Shown: positions 7,892 through 14,712 of the stretch, piece by piece | Layout: each line of letters opens with the position of its first letter | Numbering within the stretch: the stretch's first letter is position 1 | Source of the DNA: an uncultured Prochlorococcus sp. | GTDB lineage: Bacteria; Cyanobacteriota; Cyanobacteriia; PCC-6307; Cyanobiaceae | Length of the DNA stretch: 64,000 bases | Assembly: GCA_902600475.1 (NCBI GenBank) | Contig: CACKJM010000001.1 | Location: 64,685 to 128,684 of the forward strand | Direction: 5' to 3' | Position numbers and translations under genes: made by a program | The notes under the pieces: generated by a model | What the model saw: the letters and a program-made list of their open reading frames with translations, nothing else | What the model was told of the DNA's origin: nothing | The model's database searches: none

Positions 7892-8752
7892 ATGAAAAAT
7901 TTAATGATATTAATTAAAAGTTTTTTTCTTTTAAGACCAAGATTTTTATCCACTATATTTTTTATTCCAATTCTTTATGGCATTGGCTGGGCTTTATCTC
8001 AGCCACTTTTATTGTTTAATTTTGAAGAAGAAAATTTATCCTTAATTGGAACTATTATTACTTTCTTTCTTTTTATCTTTTTACTCCCATATTGGTTTCA
8101 TATCAAACGAAACAAATCAAGTGCTTGGGTACTTCTTGGTATAACTAAAGACAAATTTTTAAAAAACTTTGTCAATTTTTCTAAAGGTATCTTATTTTCC
8201 TTAGTTTTAATAATTCTAATTCTGGTACCACTATTGCAAAAAAATTATATTTCTTGGGTAGGTGAATTCTCGCCAATAATATTATTAAATTCAATTATAC
8301 TGGGATTAGGTGTTGGATTCGCAGAGGAAATAATTTTTAGAGGATGGTTATTAGAAGAACTGAAATTTGAATATGGTACAAAAATATCAATAGCTTTACA
8401 AGCTATAGTTTTTAGCTTTATTCATAATTTATCAAATGACATATTTTGGAACATAATAGGATTACGTTTAGGATTTATTTTACTTGGGATATTTCTATCA
8501 TTAGTCAAAATTGGAGATAAAGGTTCTCTATGGAATTGTATAGGACTTCATGGGGGACTTGTGGGTATCTGGTTTTTTATAAATAACGGATTAATAGAAT
8601 TCAAAGAAAATACACCTTCTTTTTTAGCAGGGCCTTTTACACAAAATATTCCAAACCCAATCGGAAGCTTTAGTGCAATTTTAATATTACTTTTGTTATG
8701 TATTTTTTATGCAGTAAAATCAAAAAAAAATTTCCTTAGACATTTTAATTAG
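7892..8752 (+). CDS. CPBP family intramembrane metalloprotease (CAAX protease-like)
   Basis: A 286-residue polytopic membrane protein with about seven hydrophobic helices. The catalytic signature EEIIFRGW places Glu145, Glu146 and Arg150, and FSFIHN supplies His178, matching the PF02517 (Abi/CPBP) active site. A second conserved helix with GLHGGL lies near residue 230. Family members include eukaryotic Rce1 CAAX proteases and bacterial bacteriocin-immunity and SbtA-type proteins; cyanobacteria carry several with unknown substrates. It follows a short charged gene by 17 bases and is followed by a small membrane protein. Substrate cannot be inferred. Confidence 0.85.
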   Translation: MKNLMILIKSFFLLRPRFLSTIFFIPILYGIGWALSQPLLLFNFEEENLSLIGTIITFFLFIFLLPYWFHIKRNKSSAWVLLGITKDKFLKNFVNFSKGILFSLVLIILILVPLLQKNYISWVGEFSPIILLNSIILGLGVGFAEEIIFRGWLLEELKFEYGTKISIALQAIVFSFIHNLSNDIFWNIIGLRLGFILLGIFLSLVKIGDKGSLWNCIGLHGGLVGIWFFINNGLIEFKENTPSFLAGPFTQNIPNPIGSFSAILILLLLCIFYAVKSKKNFLRHFN

Positions 8753-8814
8753 ATATAAATACCGATTGATTTTTGATTAGTAATTGTCAGATTAAAATAA
8801 AGCTTAATTCTCAT

Positions 8815-8979
8815 ATGAACCTTGAGGCAGGAATAAGATTTATTGTCGTTTTAGTAATTTTTGGAGTTACAAACTATCTAATGATGTTGAGAAGATATGA
8901 AAACGACATCAAAAAAAAGAAATATTTACAGCAGGAAAAAATTTCCAGGCTATACCCTAAAGGTTCATTTATTTTCTGA
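8815..8979 (+). CDS. small membrane protein (54 aa)
   Basis: I place the start at ATG 8815 (MNLEAGIRFIVVLVIFGVTN) rather than at an upstream TTG in the same frame, because the transmembrane helix then lies at the N-terminus as is usual for such peptides. One helix (about residues 7-24) is followed by a basic, Lys-rich cytoplasmic tail. It lies 62 bases after the CPBP protease and may be a partner or simply a neighbour. No family recognised. Confidence 0.5.
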   Translation: MNLEAGIRFIVVLVIFGVTNYLMMLRRYENDIKKKKYLQQEKISRLYPKGSFIF

Positions 8980-9006
8980 ATTAAAAAAATTTATTTTTGA
9001 ATTTCC

Positions 9007-9249
9007 TCACCATTTTTTAGTAGTTTTTTGCCAGCCTTCATTTAATAGTTTTTGCCACAATAATCTTGCTTCTACTATATAAATTTTTTTTCTAGTTTTC
9101 ATCAATGGAGGATTTTCTCCATGTATTCCCATAATAATTCCTTCTTCAATAAACATATAATCAATAGATTTATCAGAATGATCTTTATAGAAACGCATCA
9201 CCCCTACAAAATTGGAGTCTATTAACCAGAAATCATTAGTTGAATTCAA
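9007..9249 (-). CDS. DUF1651 family protein
   Basis: An 80-residue protein starting with DFWLIDSNFVGVMRFYKD and ending with ARLLWQKLLNEGWQKTTKKW. The WLID..VMRF opening and the RLLWxxLLxxGWxxT closing motif are the signature of DUF1651, a small protein family amplified in marine picocyanobacteria with no assigned function. No signal peptide or membrane span. It is convergent with the small membrane gene before it and 63 bases downstream of arfB, with which it could be co-transcribed. Confidence 0.75.
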   Translation of the reverse strand: MNSTNDFWLIDSNFVGVMRFYKDHSDKSIDYMFIEEGIIMGIHGENPPLMKTRKKIYIVEARLLWQKLLNEGWQKTTKKW

Positions 9250-9312
9250 TAAACCAAAAATTAAATTAAATTTATCACATATTTAATTGCAATCTGCGAG
9301 GAAAATATTTAT

Positions 9313-9750
9313 TTAGTTTATCCATATTTGATACGTTTTTTCTTTTTGTCTACTTTTTTTCAATTCGCCACGTTTTTTCTTAACCTCAACTCTTTTCTTT
9401 TGTGATGCTTTAGTGGGTTGTGTAGATTTTCTTAATTTAAATGGTTTATTTAAAGCATTTTTTAGGATTGAACTAAGTTTCATTAAAGCTAGCTGCCTAT
9501 TTAATAATTGATTTCTGTGTTCTTGAACCGCTAAACGTAAGCTATTATTCACTAATTTGGTTTTCAAGTTTCTCTTAAGAATTTCTTTCTGATAATCATT
9601 TAATACTTTGGAATCTTCTAAATTAAAAATAATCTCTACTCTACTGTCAATTTTATTTACATTTTGTCCTCCAGGACCGGAGGATCTGGAAAATCGCCAC
9701 TTAATTTCGTTGGATGGTATTACTAATGTTTTAGTAATTTTTAAATCCAT
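9313..9750 (-). CDS. arfB: ArfB-type peptidyl-tRNA hydrolase (YaeJ/ICT1 family)
   Basis: A 145-residue release-factor-like protein that rescues stalled ribosomes by hydrolysing peptidyl-tRNA. The catalytic loop SGPGGQNVNKIDSRVEI at about 24-40 includes the universally conserved GGQ at 27-29. The C-terminal tail from about 110 is a long basic stretch (KKRVEVKKKRGELKKSRQK) that in ArfB enters the empty mRNA channel. Domain 3 only, with no stop-codon recognition domain, which distinguishes it from RF1 and RF2. Length is normal. It is the only ribosome-rescue gene seen in this window. Confidence 0.88.
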   Translation of the reverse strand: MDLKITKTLVIPSNEIKWRFSRSSGPGGQNVNKIDSRVEIIFNLEDSKVLNDYQKEILKRNLKTKLVNNSLRLAVQEHRNQLLNRQLALMKLSSILKNALNKPFKLRKSTQPTKASQKKRVEVKKKRGELKKSRQKEKTYQIWIN

Positions 9751-9816
9751 TTTTATTTCTTTTTGATTTAGATCTATAGAATCATTTCCTTAATACTTTA
9801 AAACATATCTTGAAAT

Positions 9817-10191
9817 TTGATCGGTAAATACTGGGCGGTTAAGTTAGGTAAACCGAAATTCGGTGTATTTGCCGTATCAATATCTTCGGTATTTATCCTT
9901 TCAAATTTCAAAGAATTATCAGATATTGAGTGTGTACTAATTCAAAGGTCACTTATGTATTCAATGTTTGATCTTCTTTTTGAAACACCTTCATATCGCC
10001 CAGTATATGTTATTTCCGATAGTGAAATGAAGGAGTTAAAGAAAAACCAACATCAAGAACAGCTTGATGAAATTACAAAACAAAAAGCAAGACTTGAAGA
10101 TGCTTTTAAAGCTCAACTAAAACATCTTGAAGAGAGAGAAAAAGAAGTAAAAAAAGAACTTAAAGTACTCTCAGCTTCAAAAGATAAATAA
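9817..10191 (+). CDS. hypothetical protein with C-terminal coiled coil
   Basis: A TTG start at 9817 gives 124 residues. The first 70 form a compact hydrophobic domain (IGKYWAVKLGKPKFGVFAVS, then IECVLIQRSLMYSMFDLLFE). From about residue 73 the chain is a continuous charged heptad-like helix (ELKKNQHQEQLDEITKQKAR and onward), a likely coiled coil. The next ATG is far inside the folded part, so the TTG is needed. It is divergent from arfB and is followed by a good terminator. Not recognised. Confidence 0.55.
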   Translation: MIGKYWAVKLGKPKFGVFAVSISSVFILSNFKELSDIECVLIQRSLMYSMFDLLFETPSYRPVYVISDSEMKELKKNQHQEQLDEITKQKARLEDAFKAQLKHLEEREKEVKKELKVLSASKDK

Positions 10192-10217
10192 TTTATTTTT
10201 AGAGAAATTATTTTTTC

Positions 10218-10246
10218 CAAAGACGGTTTTTAACCGTCTTTTTTAA
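10218..10246 (+). terminator. Rho-independent terminator
   Basis: AAGACGGTT at 10220-10228 pairs perfectly with AACCGTCTT at 10232-10240 across a 3-base loop, followed by five more T. It lies 27 bases after the coiled-coil gene and ends its transcript. Confidence 0.85.
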
Positions 10247-10310
10247 TTCTTTTAATCTTAAGGAATCCATTAAATCCACAGATTTTAAAAATATTTTCCA
10301 TAATTAAAAA

Positions 10311-10415
10311 ATGAATAACAATAAAGAAAAAATAAGAATGTTCTTACCCTTTAGCTGGGTAATTTGTGCAGCAATATCTTTTGCTTATATAAATTCACAT
10401 TTAATAAATACTTAA
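10311..10415 (+). CDS. single-span micropeptide (34 aa)
   Basis: ATG at 10311 to TAA at 10413-10415. A charged N-terminus (MNNNKEKIRM) precedes one hydrophobic helix (FLPFSWVICAAISFAYI). It ends six bases before the next membrane protein gene on the same strand, which suggests joint transcription and perhaps a shared membrane role. No family recognised; its size means that chance cannot be excluded, but the clear basic-plus-helix layout supports it. Confidence 0.5.
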   Translation: MNNNKEKIRMFLPFSWVICAAISFAYINSHLINT

Positions 10416-10420
10416 TATAG

Positions 10421-10765
10421 ATGTCTTATCCCTCAAGAGACGAAATACTTGCATCTTCAAAAGGGTGGGTAGCATCTTTTTTAAATTTTCTTCCTGGCTT
10501 AGGATCGGGTTATTTATATCAGAGAAGATGGAAACCCTATTTTTTTACCATCACTGCTAGTACTGCATGGTTCACTTTAGGTTTTTTTTTACAAGGAGAT
10601 TCAGAACCCTCTCAAAGTGAACAAATAATTGGAATTTCTGGTATTTTTTTTATATCAATAGTTACAGTTATAGAAGCCAACTTGGCTTTCAAAAAAGCAA
10701 GTAATAAAACAAAAGCTGAAAAAGAGAAAATAATTTCGTCTAAAAAAAAAGGATGGTTTAAATAA
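10421..10765 (+). CDS. membrane protein of unknown function (114 aa)
   Basis: The protein begins MSYPSRDEILASSKGWVASF and has a glycine-rich hairpin (LNFLPGLGSGYLYQRRWKPYF), reminiscent of the GxGxLYxxR-type loop of TM2-domain proteins. Hydrophobic segments lie at about 18-32, 40-57 and 70-90, then a Lys-rich cytoplasmic tail ends KKKGWFK. It follows a micropeptide gene by six bases. Conserved-hypothetical in style; no function can be assigned. Confidence 0.6.
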   Translation: MSYPSRDEILASSKGWVASFLNFLPGLGSGYLYQRRWKPYFFTITASTAWFTLGFFLQGDSEPSQSEQIIGISGIFFISIVTVIEANLAFKKASNKTKAEKEKIISSKKKGWFK

Positions 10766-10868
10766 TTCAAAGAATTTGATCTAAAATAAAATTTAATTAT
10801 TTCTCAGTTTATTTATTTATATAAATAATTACCATAAATGATATTTAAGATAATTAAAAAAAAATTTT

Positions 10869-11174
10869 TTAGTTATAAAAAAATAAAATTTCCTTTTCTT
10901 TAAGACCTTCCCATCCAGAGTCTATTAATAATTGATTCAATGTTTCTTTATCAAAATGCTTAGAACCCGTTTTGACGCATCTATTTCTCATTGATTTTTT
11001 AACACCACTCCTTTGTCTTTTATTCTCCTCATCCATAATTCTATTGTATAGATCTAGCATTTTTTGAGGGATTGGAGTACCGTCAAGATCGACTCCATTT
11101 TCAATAGCAAGATCAACAGCCTGCATTCCCATTTTCTTCATATATTTAAAAAAGCTGAAACCATAATAAAACAA
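10869..11174 (-). CDS. conserved-looking hypothetical protein (101 aa)
   Basis: A soluble protein with a helical, basic middle part (DLYNRIMDEENKRQRSGVKK, then SMRNRCVKTGSKHFDKETLN) and a C-terminal GWEGLKEKEILFF segment. The first ATG (11174) gives a short aromatic N-terminus (MFYYGFSFFKYMKK); internal ATGs near residues 12 and 15-17 are alternative starts and would give a more ordinary soluble N-terminus. It lies 33 bases downstream of the peroxiredoxin gene on the same strand, so co-transcription is likely. Family not recognised. Confidence 0.55.
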   Translation of the reverse strand: MFYYGFSFFKYMKKMGMQAVDLAIENGVDLDGTPIPQKMLDLYNRIMDEENKRQRSGVKKSMRNRCVKTGSKHFDKETLNQLLIDSGWEGLKEKEILFFYN

Positions 11175-11207
11175 AATTTATTAATCTAAAATTCTTTGAA
11201 TAATAAT

Positions 11208-11657
11208 TTATTGATTTTGAATTTCCTTAAGTACTCTAATTGACTCTTTAATGTGTTCAGGACCATTCAATAAATCTCTAAATATATGCCTAACTGTCCC
11301 TTTGCGATCGATAACGTAAGTTACCCTACCATCCATAAAACCTAATACTTTAGGAACTTTAAAAGTTTTCCTAAGAGCGTCATTCGTATCACAAAGTAAT
11401 GGATATTGTAATTTATTTTTATTGGCAAATGCTAAATGACTTGAGGTACTTCCATTACTTACTCCCCAAACTTGTGCACCTAATACTTTAAATAAGTCAT
11501 ACTTATCTCTAAATCCGCAAACTTCTATAGTGCAACCCGGAGTATCATCTTTTGGATAAAAAAACAAAACAAGGGGATTTTTTAATCCCTTATTTGATCT
11601 TTTAACTCCATTTTGATCCAGTAAAGAAAATTCTGGAATTTTATCTCCAATCTTCAC
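11208..11657 (-). CDS. bcp: peroxiredoxin Q / bacterioferritin comigratory protein
   Basis: A 149-residue thiol peroxidase of the BCP/PrxQ type, reducing hydrogen peroxide and organic peroxides with electrons from thioredoxin. The active-site segment FFYPKDDTPGCTIEVCGF at about 32-49 has the peroxidatic Cys42 and the resolving Cys47 five residues on, the arrangement of the atypical two-Cys class. The thioredoxin fold is full length, and no signal peptide is seen, so it is cytosolic. A peroxidase is expected in a light-exposed phototroph that lacks catalase. Confidence 0.93.
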   Translation of the reverse strand: MKIGDKIPEFSLLDQNGVKRSNKGLKNPLVLFFYPKDDTPGCTIEVCGFRDKYDLFKVLGAQVWGVSNGSTSSHLAFANKNKLQYPLLCDTNDALRKTFKVPKVLGFMDGRVTYVIDRKGTVRHIFRDLLNGPEHIKESIRVLKEIQNQ

Positions 11658-11806
11658 AATGATTCTTATAAAATTCCATATTAGAGGTTAATATGTTTTT
11701 TTTGTGGCCTTAAAGTAAATAACTGGTATTAAAGTCAATTTTTTTGTTTTAAAAGATACTAAAAAATTATTGAAATAAACTAAGGTGAATTTACTAATTC
11801 AATAAT

Positions 11807-11941
11807 ATGGAATTAATAATTTATATTTTTTTATTTCTTCTTCTTTTTTTAGGAGTTATTTTTAATTTAAAAATAAATAACTTCAAAAAAGTTAAAGAAA
11901 TACGAAACAAAGCTAAAGATTATTCAAAAAAGAATAATTAA
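11807..11941 (+). CDS. single-span small membrane protein (44 aa)
   Basis: ATG at 11807 to TAA at 11939-11941. A very hydrophobic N-terminal helix (MELIIYIFLFLLLFLGVIF) is followed by a strongly basic tail (KVKEIRNKAKDYSKKNN). This is the layout of a bitopic small membrane protein with its C-terminus in the cytoplasm. It is divergent from bcp and convergent with the next gene. No family recognised. Confidence 0.5.
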   Translation: MELIIYIFLFLLLFLGVIFNLKINNFKKVKEIRNKAKDYSKKNN

Positions 11942-11957
11942 ATATGTATTACTAAGA

Positions 11958-12197
11958 TTAAAATTCAATTTTTTCATTTGGAGTAAATACTGAGCAATAT
12001 TTTTTTACTAGGTCCTTTGGCTCACTAGTGGAAGAATTCGTTAATTTTAATTTTAGTTTTTCTATAGCCTCATTAGCGTTAATCTCACCGAGTCGATATC
12101 TTGCACAAGTATCCAATACTTTAAACATTTTTGTGGTAACGGCTTCAGTTGGATAAGTTAGAAAAAAAAGGTAAAAAACAACAAAAAAGTACTTCAT
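11958..12197 (-). CDS. small exported hypothetical protein (79 aa)
   Basis: The N-terminus MKYFFVVFYLFFLTYPTEAV is a typical signal peptide with a possible cleavage after TEA. The mature part has two cysteines about 30 residues apart (DTCARYRLGEINANEAIEKL and KKYCSVFTP), which could form a disulphide in the periplasm or thylakoid lumen. The pattern of a signal peptide followed by a short CARYxxGxIxxxEA helix recurs in small secreted cyanobacterial proteins, but I cannot name a family. Confidence 0.6.
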   Translation of the reverse strand: MKYFFVVFYLFFLTYPTEAVTTKMFKVLDTCARYRLGEINANEAIEKLKLKLTNSSTSEPKDLVKKYCSVFTPNEKIEF

Positions 12198-12374
12198 TTT
12201 TTTTGATATTAGATATTAAGCGAATAGTTTCAATAATTTAGAAAAAAATTAATTTAGAAAAAGATTAAAATTTAATAGAATGATCTAATTTGAGTAGAAT
12301 CTAGGATTTCTACAAATTAATAATAAAAGAAATTAAGATAAAATAAGTGTTAGGAAAAAATAATCTCGGTGAAA

Positions 12375-12539
12375 ATGAGAAAATTAATAGGTAAACATAA
12401 AACTCTTATAAATTGGTACCAAAAAAAATTCAAATTGAGTGATTATCAATTACTTTGGTTAGTTTTCTTTAAAGGAGTATTGATAACAGTAATATTTTTC
12501 AAAATTTTTTTAATATTAAAAAAGCTTTTCCAAGAATGA
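12375..12539 (+). CDS. small membrane-associated protein (54 aa)
   Basis: ATG at 12375 to TGA at 12537-12539. A basic N-terminal half (MRKLIGKHKTLINWYQKKFK) leads into a hydrophobic helix (LLWLVFFKGVLITVIFFKIF) and a basic end. It lies 64 bases before tatA on the same strand. The layout (cytoplasmic basic arm, one span) suggests a small membrane protein. Family unknown. Confidence 0.5.
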   Translation: MRKLIGKHKTLINWYQKKFKLSDYQLLWLVFFKGVLITVIFFKIFLILKKLFQE

Positions 12540-12603
12540 AATTTTCACATGATTTGACTATATTTAATAGTAGATTTCCTAATTAGTTAAATAGTTATCA
12601 GTT

Positions 12604-12870
12604 ATGAATATTTTTGGTGTAGGTTTGCCTGAAGTTACTGTAATACTTATCTTAGCTCTTTTAATTTTTGGTCCCAAAAAGCTTCCAGAATTAGGTAAAC
12701 AGCTTGGTAAAACTTTGAAAAGTCTTAAAAAAGCGTCGAATGAATTTCAAAATGAAATCGATCAAGTTATGAACGAAGAAGATAAAGATGAATCTAAAAA
12801 ATCTATAGAAAGCAATCAAACCAATGAAATTAATCAAGAAAAAATAGATTCAGAAAACAGCAAAAAATAA
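12604..12870 (+). CDS. tatA: twin-arginine translocase subunit TatA
   Basis: An 88-residue TatA-type protein that forms the pore-like oligomer of the twin-arginine export system in the cytoplasmic or thylakoid membrane. The short N-terminal span (GLPEVTVILILALLIFGPKK) is followed by the FGPKKLPELGK hinge and an amphipathic helix (QLGKTLKSLKKASNEFQNEI); the tail is acidic and Lys/Asn-rich as usual. The length and order fit. The next gene starts four bases after the tatA stop, implying coupled translation. Confidence 0.92.
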   Translation: MNIFGVGLPEVTVILILALLIFGPKKLPELGKQLGKTLKSLKKASNEFQNEIDQVMNEEDKDESKKSIESNQTNEINQEKIDSENSKK

Positions 12871-12874
12871 TATC

Positions 12875-13267
12875 TTGGAAAGGCCCATAACCCCCATAGA
12901 CGAATTTGAAAGAGCATTATATAAAGCAGCTCTTACTAAAGAAGAATATGAATTAATAGACTACATCCGCTATACAAGTGTTTTTACGCAGACTAGTCTT
13001 ATTAAAGATTTAAAAAGGCCATCAAAGCCTCCTCTTTTGTCAGTTCTATGTCAAATTTGCAGAAAAATTGGTTCGGAAATGCCAGATCATTTCAAAAAAG
13101 TAATTGAGTGGTCAATTGAAATAAGTGATCACAATACAAAATGGGATGCTCATTTAATTTGCGCAGAGGCATTGAATATAGACAAAATCCCATTAAGTCC
13201 TATTCATGGAACAACTTTATTTGATGTTCTTGTTGTACACAAAGAATTATTTCTTGGCTTTGATTGA
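12875..13267 (+). CDS. conserved-looking hypothetical protein downstream of tatA
   Basis: The frame opens with TTG at 12875, four bases after the tatA stop, and gives 130 residues (ERPITPIDEFERALYKAALT at the start). It has LCQICRKIGSEMPDHF around 58-73, with two cysteines three apart, and a long helical rest; no membrane span. Tight linkage to tatA suggests co-expression, not necessarily a shared job. I do not recognise the family, which in style is a cyanobacterial conserved hypothetical. Confidence 0.6.
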   Translation: MERPITPIDEFERALYKAALTKEEYELIDYIRYTSVFTQTSLIKDLKRPSKPPLLSVLCQICRKIGSEMPDHFKKVIEWSIEISDHNTKWDAHLICAEALNIDKIPLSPIHGTTLFDVLVVHKELFLGFD

Positions 13268-13278
13268 ATTAAATTAAA

Positions 13279-13596
13279 TTAATCATCTAAAGGCACAGAA
13301 TCAGTATCTATAACTTCCGAATCATCATACTTATTTATTTTATTTTCAATCCAGTTATTTATATAACTAACTAAAGGCAATGAACCTCTAAAAATAAAAA
13401 TAGAGGTAGGCAAAGCGCTTAGTAAACCGACTACAGGACTTTTAAAAAGTAATCTTCCTGCTTTAACATTAAATAAAATAATAAGCGCTGAGGGAACTAT
13501 AACTTTAACTACTGTTTTGAGCGCCTCAAGCCAACCAACGCGATATATCCACCAAATTAAAATTATGCCAACTATGTAGAGGAATAAGTAAGTCAT
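13279..13596 (-). CDS. membrane protein of unknown function (105 aa)
   Basis: The protein has an N-terminal span (YLFLYIVGIILIWWIYRVGW), a second hydrophobic segment (VIVPSALIILF), a possible third (SPVVGLLSALPTSIFIFRG), and an acidic tail (DDSEVIDTDSVPLDD). It is convergent with the gene after tatA, 11 bases away. No conserved catalytic residues are visible and I do not recognise the family. Confidence 0.55.
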   Translation of the reverse strand: MTYLFLYIVGIILIWWIYRVGWLEALKTVVKVIVPSALIILFNVKAGRLLFKSPVVGLLSALPTSIFIFRGSLPLVSYINNWIENKINKYDDSEVIDTDSVPLDD

Positions 13597-13687
13597 AAAA
13601 ATAGTATAATGATTATCTATTTATCTTGTTCTTGCAAAGAAAAATATTTTATAAATTTCTTTTGCAGCAATCAATCAAATTCTAGCA

Positions 13688-13903
13688 ATGAGTTTTTCTG
13701 AAATAAGAAAATTTTTAATCAAAATGCAATCTGATGAAGACTTAAAAAAGCAGGTTACATCATCCTCTACAGCGGATGATGTAGCCCTAATCGGTCAACG
13801 CTTAGGTTATGACTTTTCAGGAGATGATCTCTTAAGATTTAATGGACAAAAAGTTGAAAAAGTTACTGTAAGAAAGGTAGATCATCCAGGAGAATATCAC
13901 TAA
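13688..13903 (+). CDS. Nif11-like leader/domain protein
   Basis: A 71-residue protein whose N-terminus SFSEIRKFLIKMQSDEDLKK matches the Nif11 domain (PF07862), also used as the leader of some ribosomally made natural products. The C-terminal part (DDLLRFNGQKVEKVTVRKVD) lacks the Gly-Gly cleavage site followed by a Cys/Ser/Thr-rich core seen in prochlorosin precursors, and no LanM-type enzyme is in the window. It is therefore more likely a stand-alone Nif11-like protein of unknown job than a lanthipeptide precursor. Confidence 0.7.
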   Translation: MSFSEIRKFLIKMQSDEDLKKQVTSSSTADDVALIGQRLGYDFSGDDLLRFNGQKVEKVTVRKVDHPGEYH

Positions 13904-13904
13904 A

Positions 13905-14414
13905 TTAAGACTTAACCCATATTGCAAGCCCTCCGCCCCTTCCTCGAGCACATAACCAATTATCTTTAGTGCTAATTCCTACAAGAGAGAAAAAAGGCAT
14001 TTTTTTTTCTTCTGGTTTTTTTAATTCCTTTTTAAAAACTGGAAAACTACTAATACTAATTTTCAATTTTTCAAAATAAAACGCCAATAAAGGTCTAAGC
14101 CCTTTTAATTCTGCACTGCCTACAAAAGTAATATTTAATAATCCGAAATTAATTGAATTTTTTATTTCATAATTTATTTGATCCTCTTTATTTTTACTTT
14201 TTAATTCGAGTCTTGCCGACAATACTTGGAGAATAGAACTGGGTATATTTTTGATTTCATCTGACTCCTTTCCCCATACATACTTAAACTTCCATATTCC
14301 TAACAATTCCTCATATAAAATTCCGCTACCGTTTTTTTGAGAATTTTTTTCTAAAAGTTTTATCTCATTAATATCAGGAAATTGTTTCATAATGGATTTC
14401 AATCTAAGAATCAA
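13905..14414 (-). CDS. possible plastid-lipid-associated (PAP/fibrillin)-like protein
   Basis: A 169-residue soluble protein. The segments ILYEELLGIWKFKYVWGKES (about 32-51), SILQVLSARLELK, INFGLLNITFVGSAELKG and the closing GRGGGLAIWV recall the beta-barrel pattern of PAP/fibrillin proteins (LxGxWxLxY, then GLxxxxVxxxxxxxG). Such proteins associate with plastoglobule or thylakoid lipids. Similarity is by pattern only and could be wrong. The gene is convergent with the Nif11-like gene, one base apart. No signal peptide seen. Confidence 0.4.
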   Translation of the reverse strand: MILRLKSIMKQFPDINEIKLLEKNSQKNGSGILYEELLGIWKFKYVWGKESDEIKNIPSSILQVLSARLELKSKNKEDQINYEIKNSINFGLLNITFVGSAELKGLRPLLAFYFEKLKISISSFPVFKKELKKPEEKKMPFFSLVGISTKDNWLCARGRGGGLAIWVKS

Positions 14415-14489
14415 ATACTAAGATAACTCTATAAAAAATGTTCTTAGTTAAAAATATCTCCAAAAAGATTTCTTTGTTTCAATATATTT

Positions 14490-14509
14490 CCAAAAAAATA
14501 ATTTTTTGG
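14490..14509. repeat. AT-rich perfect inverted repeat, terminator-like
   Basis: CCAAAAAA at 14490-14497 is mirrored by TTTTTTGG at 14502-14509 around a 4-base centre. It lies between a minus-strand gene (start at 14414) and a plus-strand micropeptide (start at 14563), so both flanking genes read away from it. A weak terminator or a regulatory palindrome are both possible. Confidence 0.3.
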
Positions 14510-14562
14510 CACACATAAGGAACAAGAACTCGTTAAAATATTTACATAAAGTAACTAAAAAA

Positions 14563-14673
14563 ATGGATTTTATTTCTAAAAGCCAAGGATACATCCCTTT
14601 AAAAGCAGTCCCTTACATATTTTTCCTTGCAGTTGTTCTAAGTATTACAACTTCAACAAATACATTTGTCTAA
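14563..14673 (+). CDS. single-span micropeptide (36 aa), MDFI type
   Basis: ATG at 14563 to TAA at 14671-14673. It starts MDFISKSQGYIPLKAVPYIF and continues into a hydrophobic helix (FFLAVVLSITT) and a Thr/Asn-rich end. It shares the MDFI-x-K opening with the micropeptide at 7374. It precedes the CrtISO-like gene by 39 bases and may be on the same transcript. No family recognised. Confidence 0.5.
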   Translation: MDFISKSQGYIPLKAVPYIFFLAVVLSITTSTNTFV

Positions 14674-14712
14674 AACGCATTAGTTTTACGGGAAGGGTGA
14701 ATTAAATATTTA

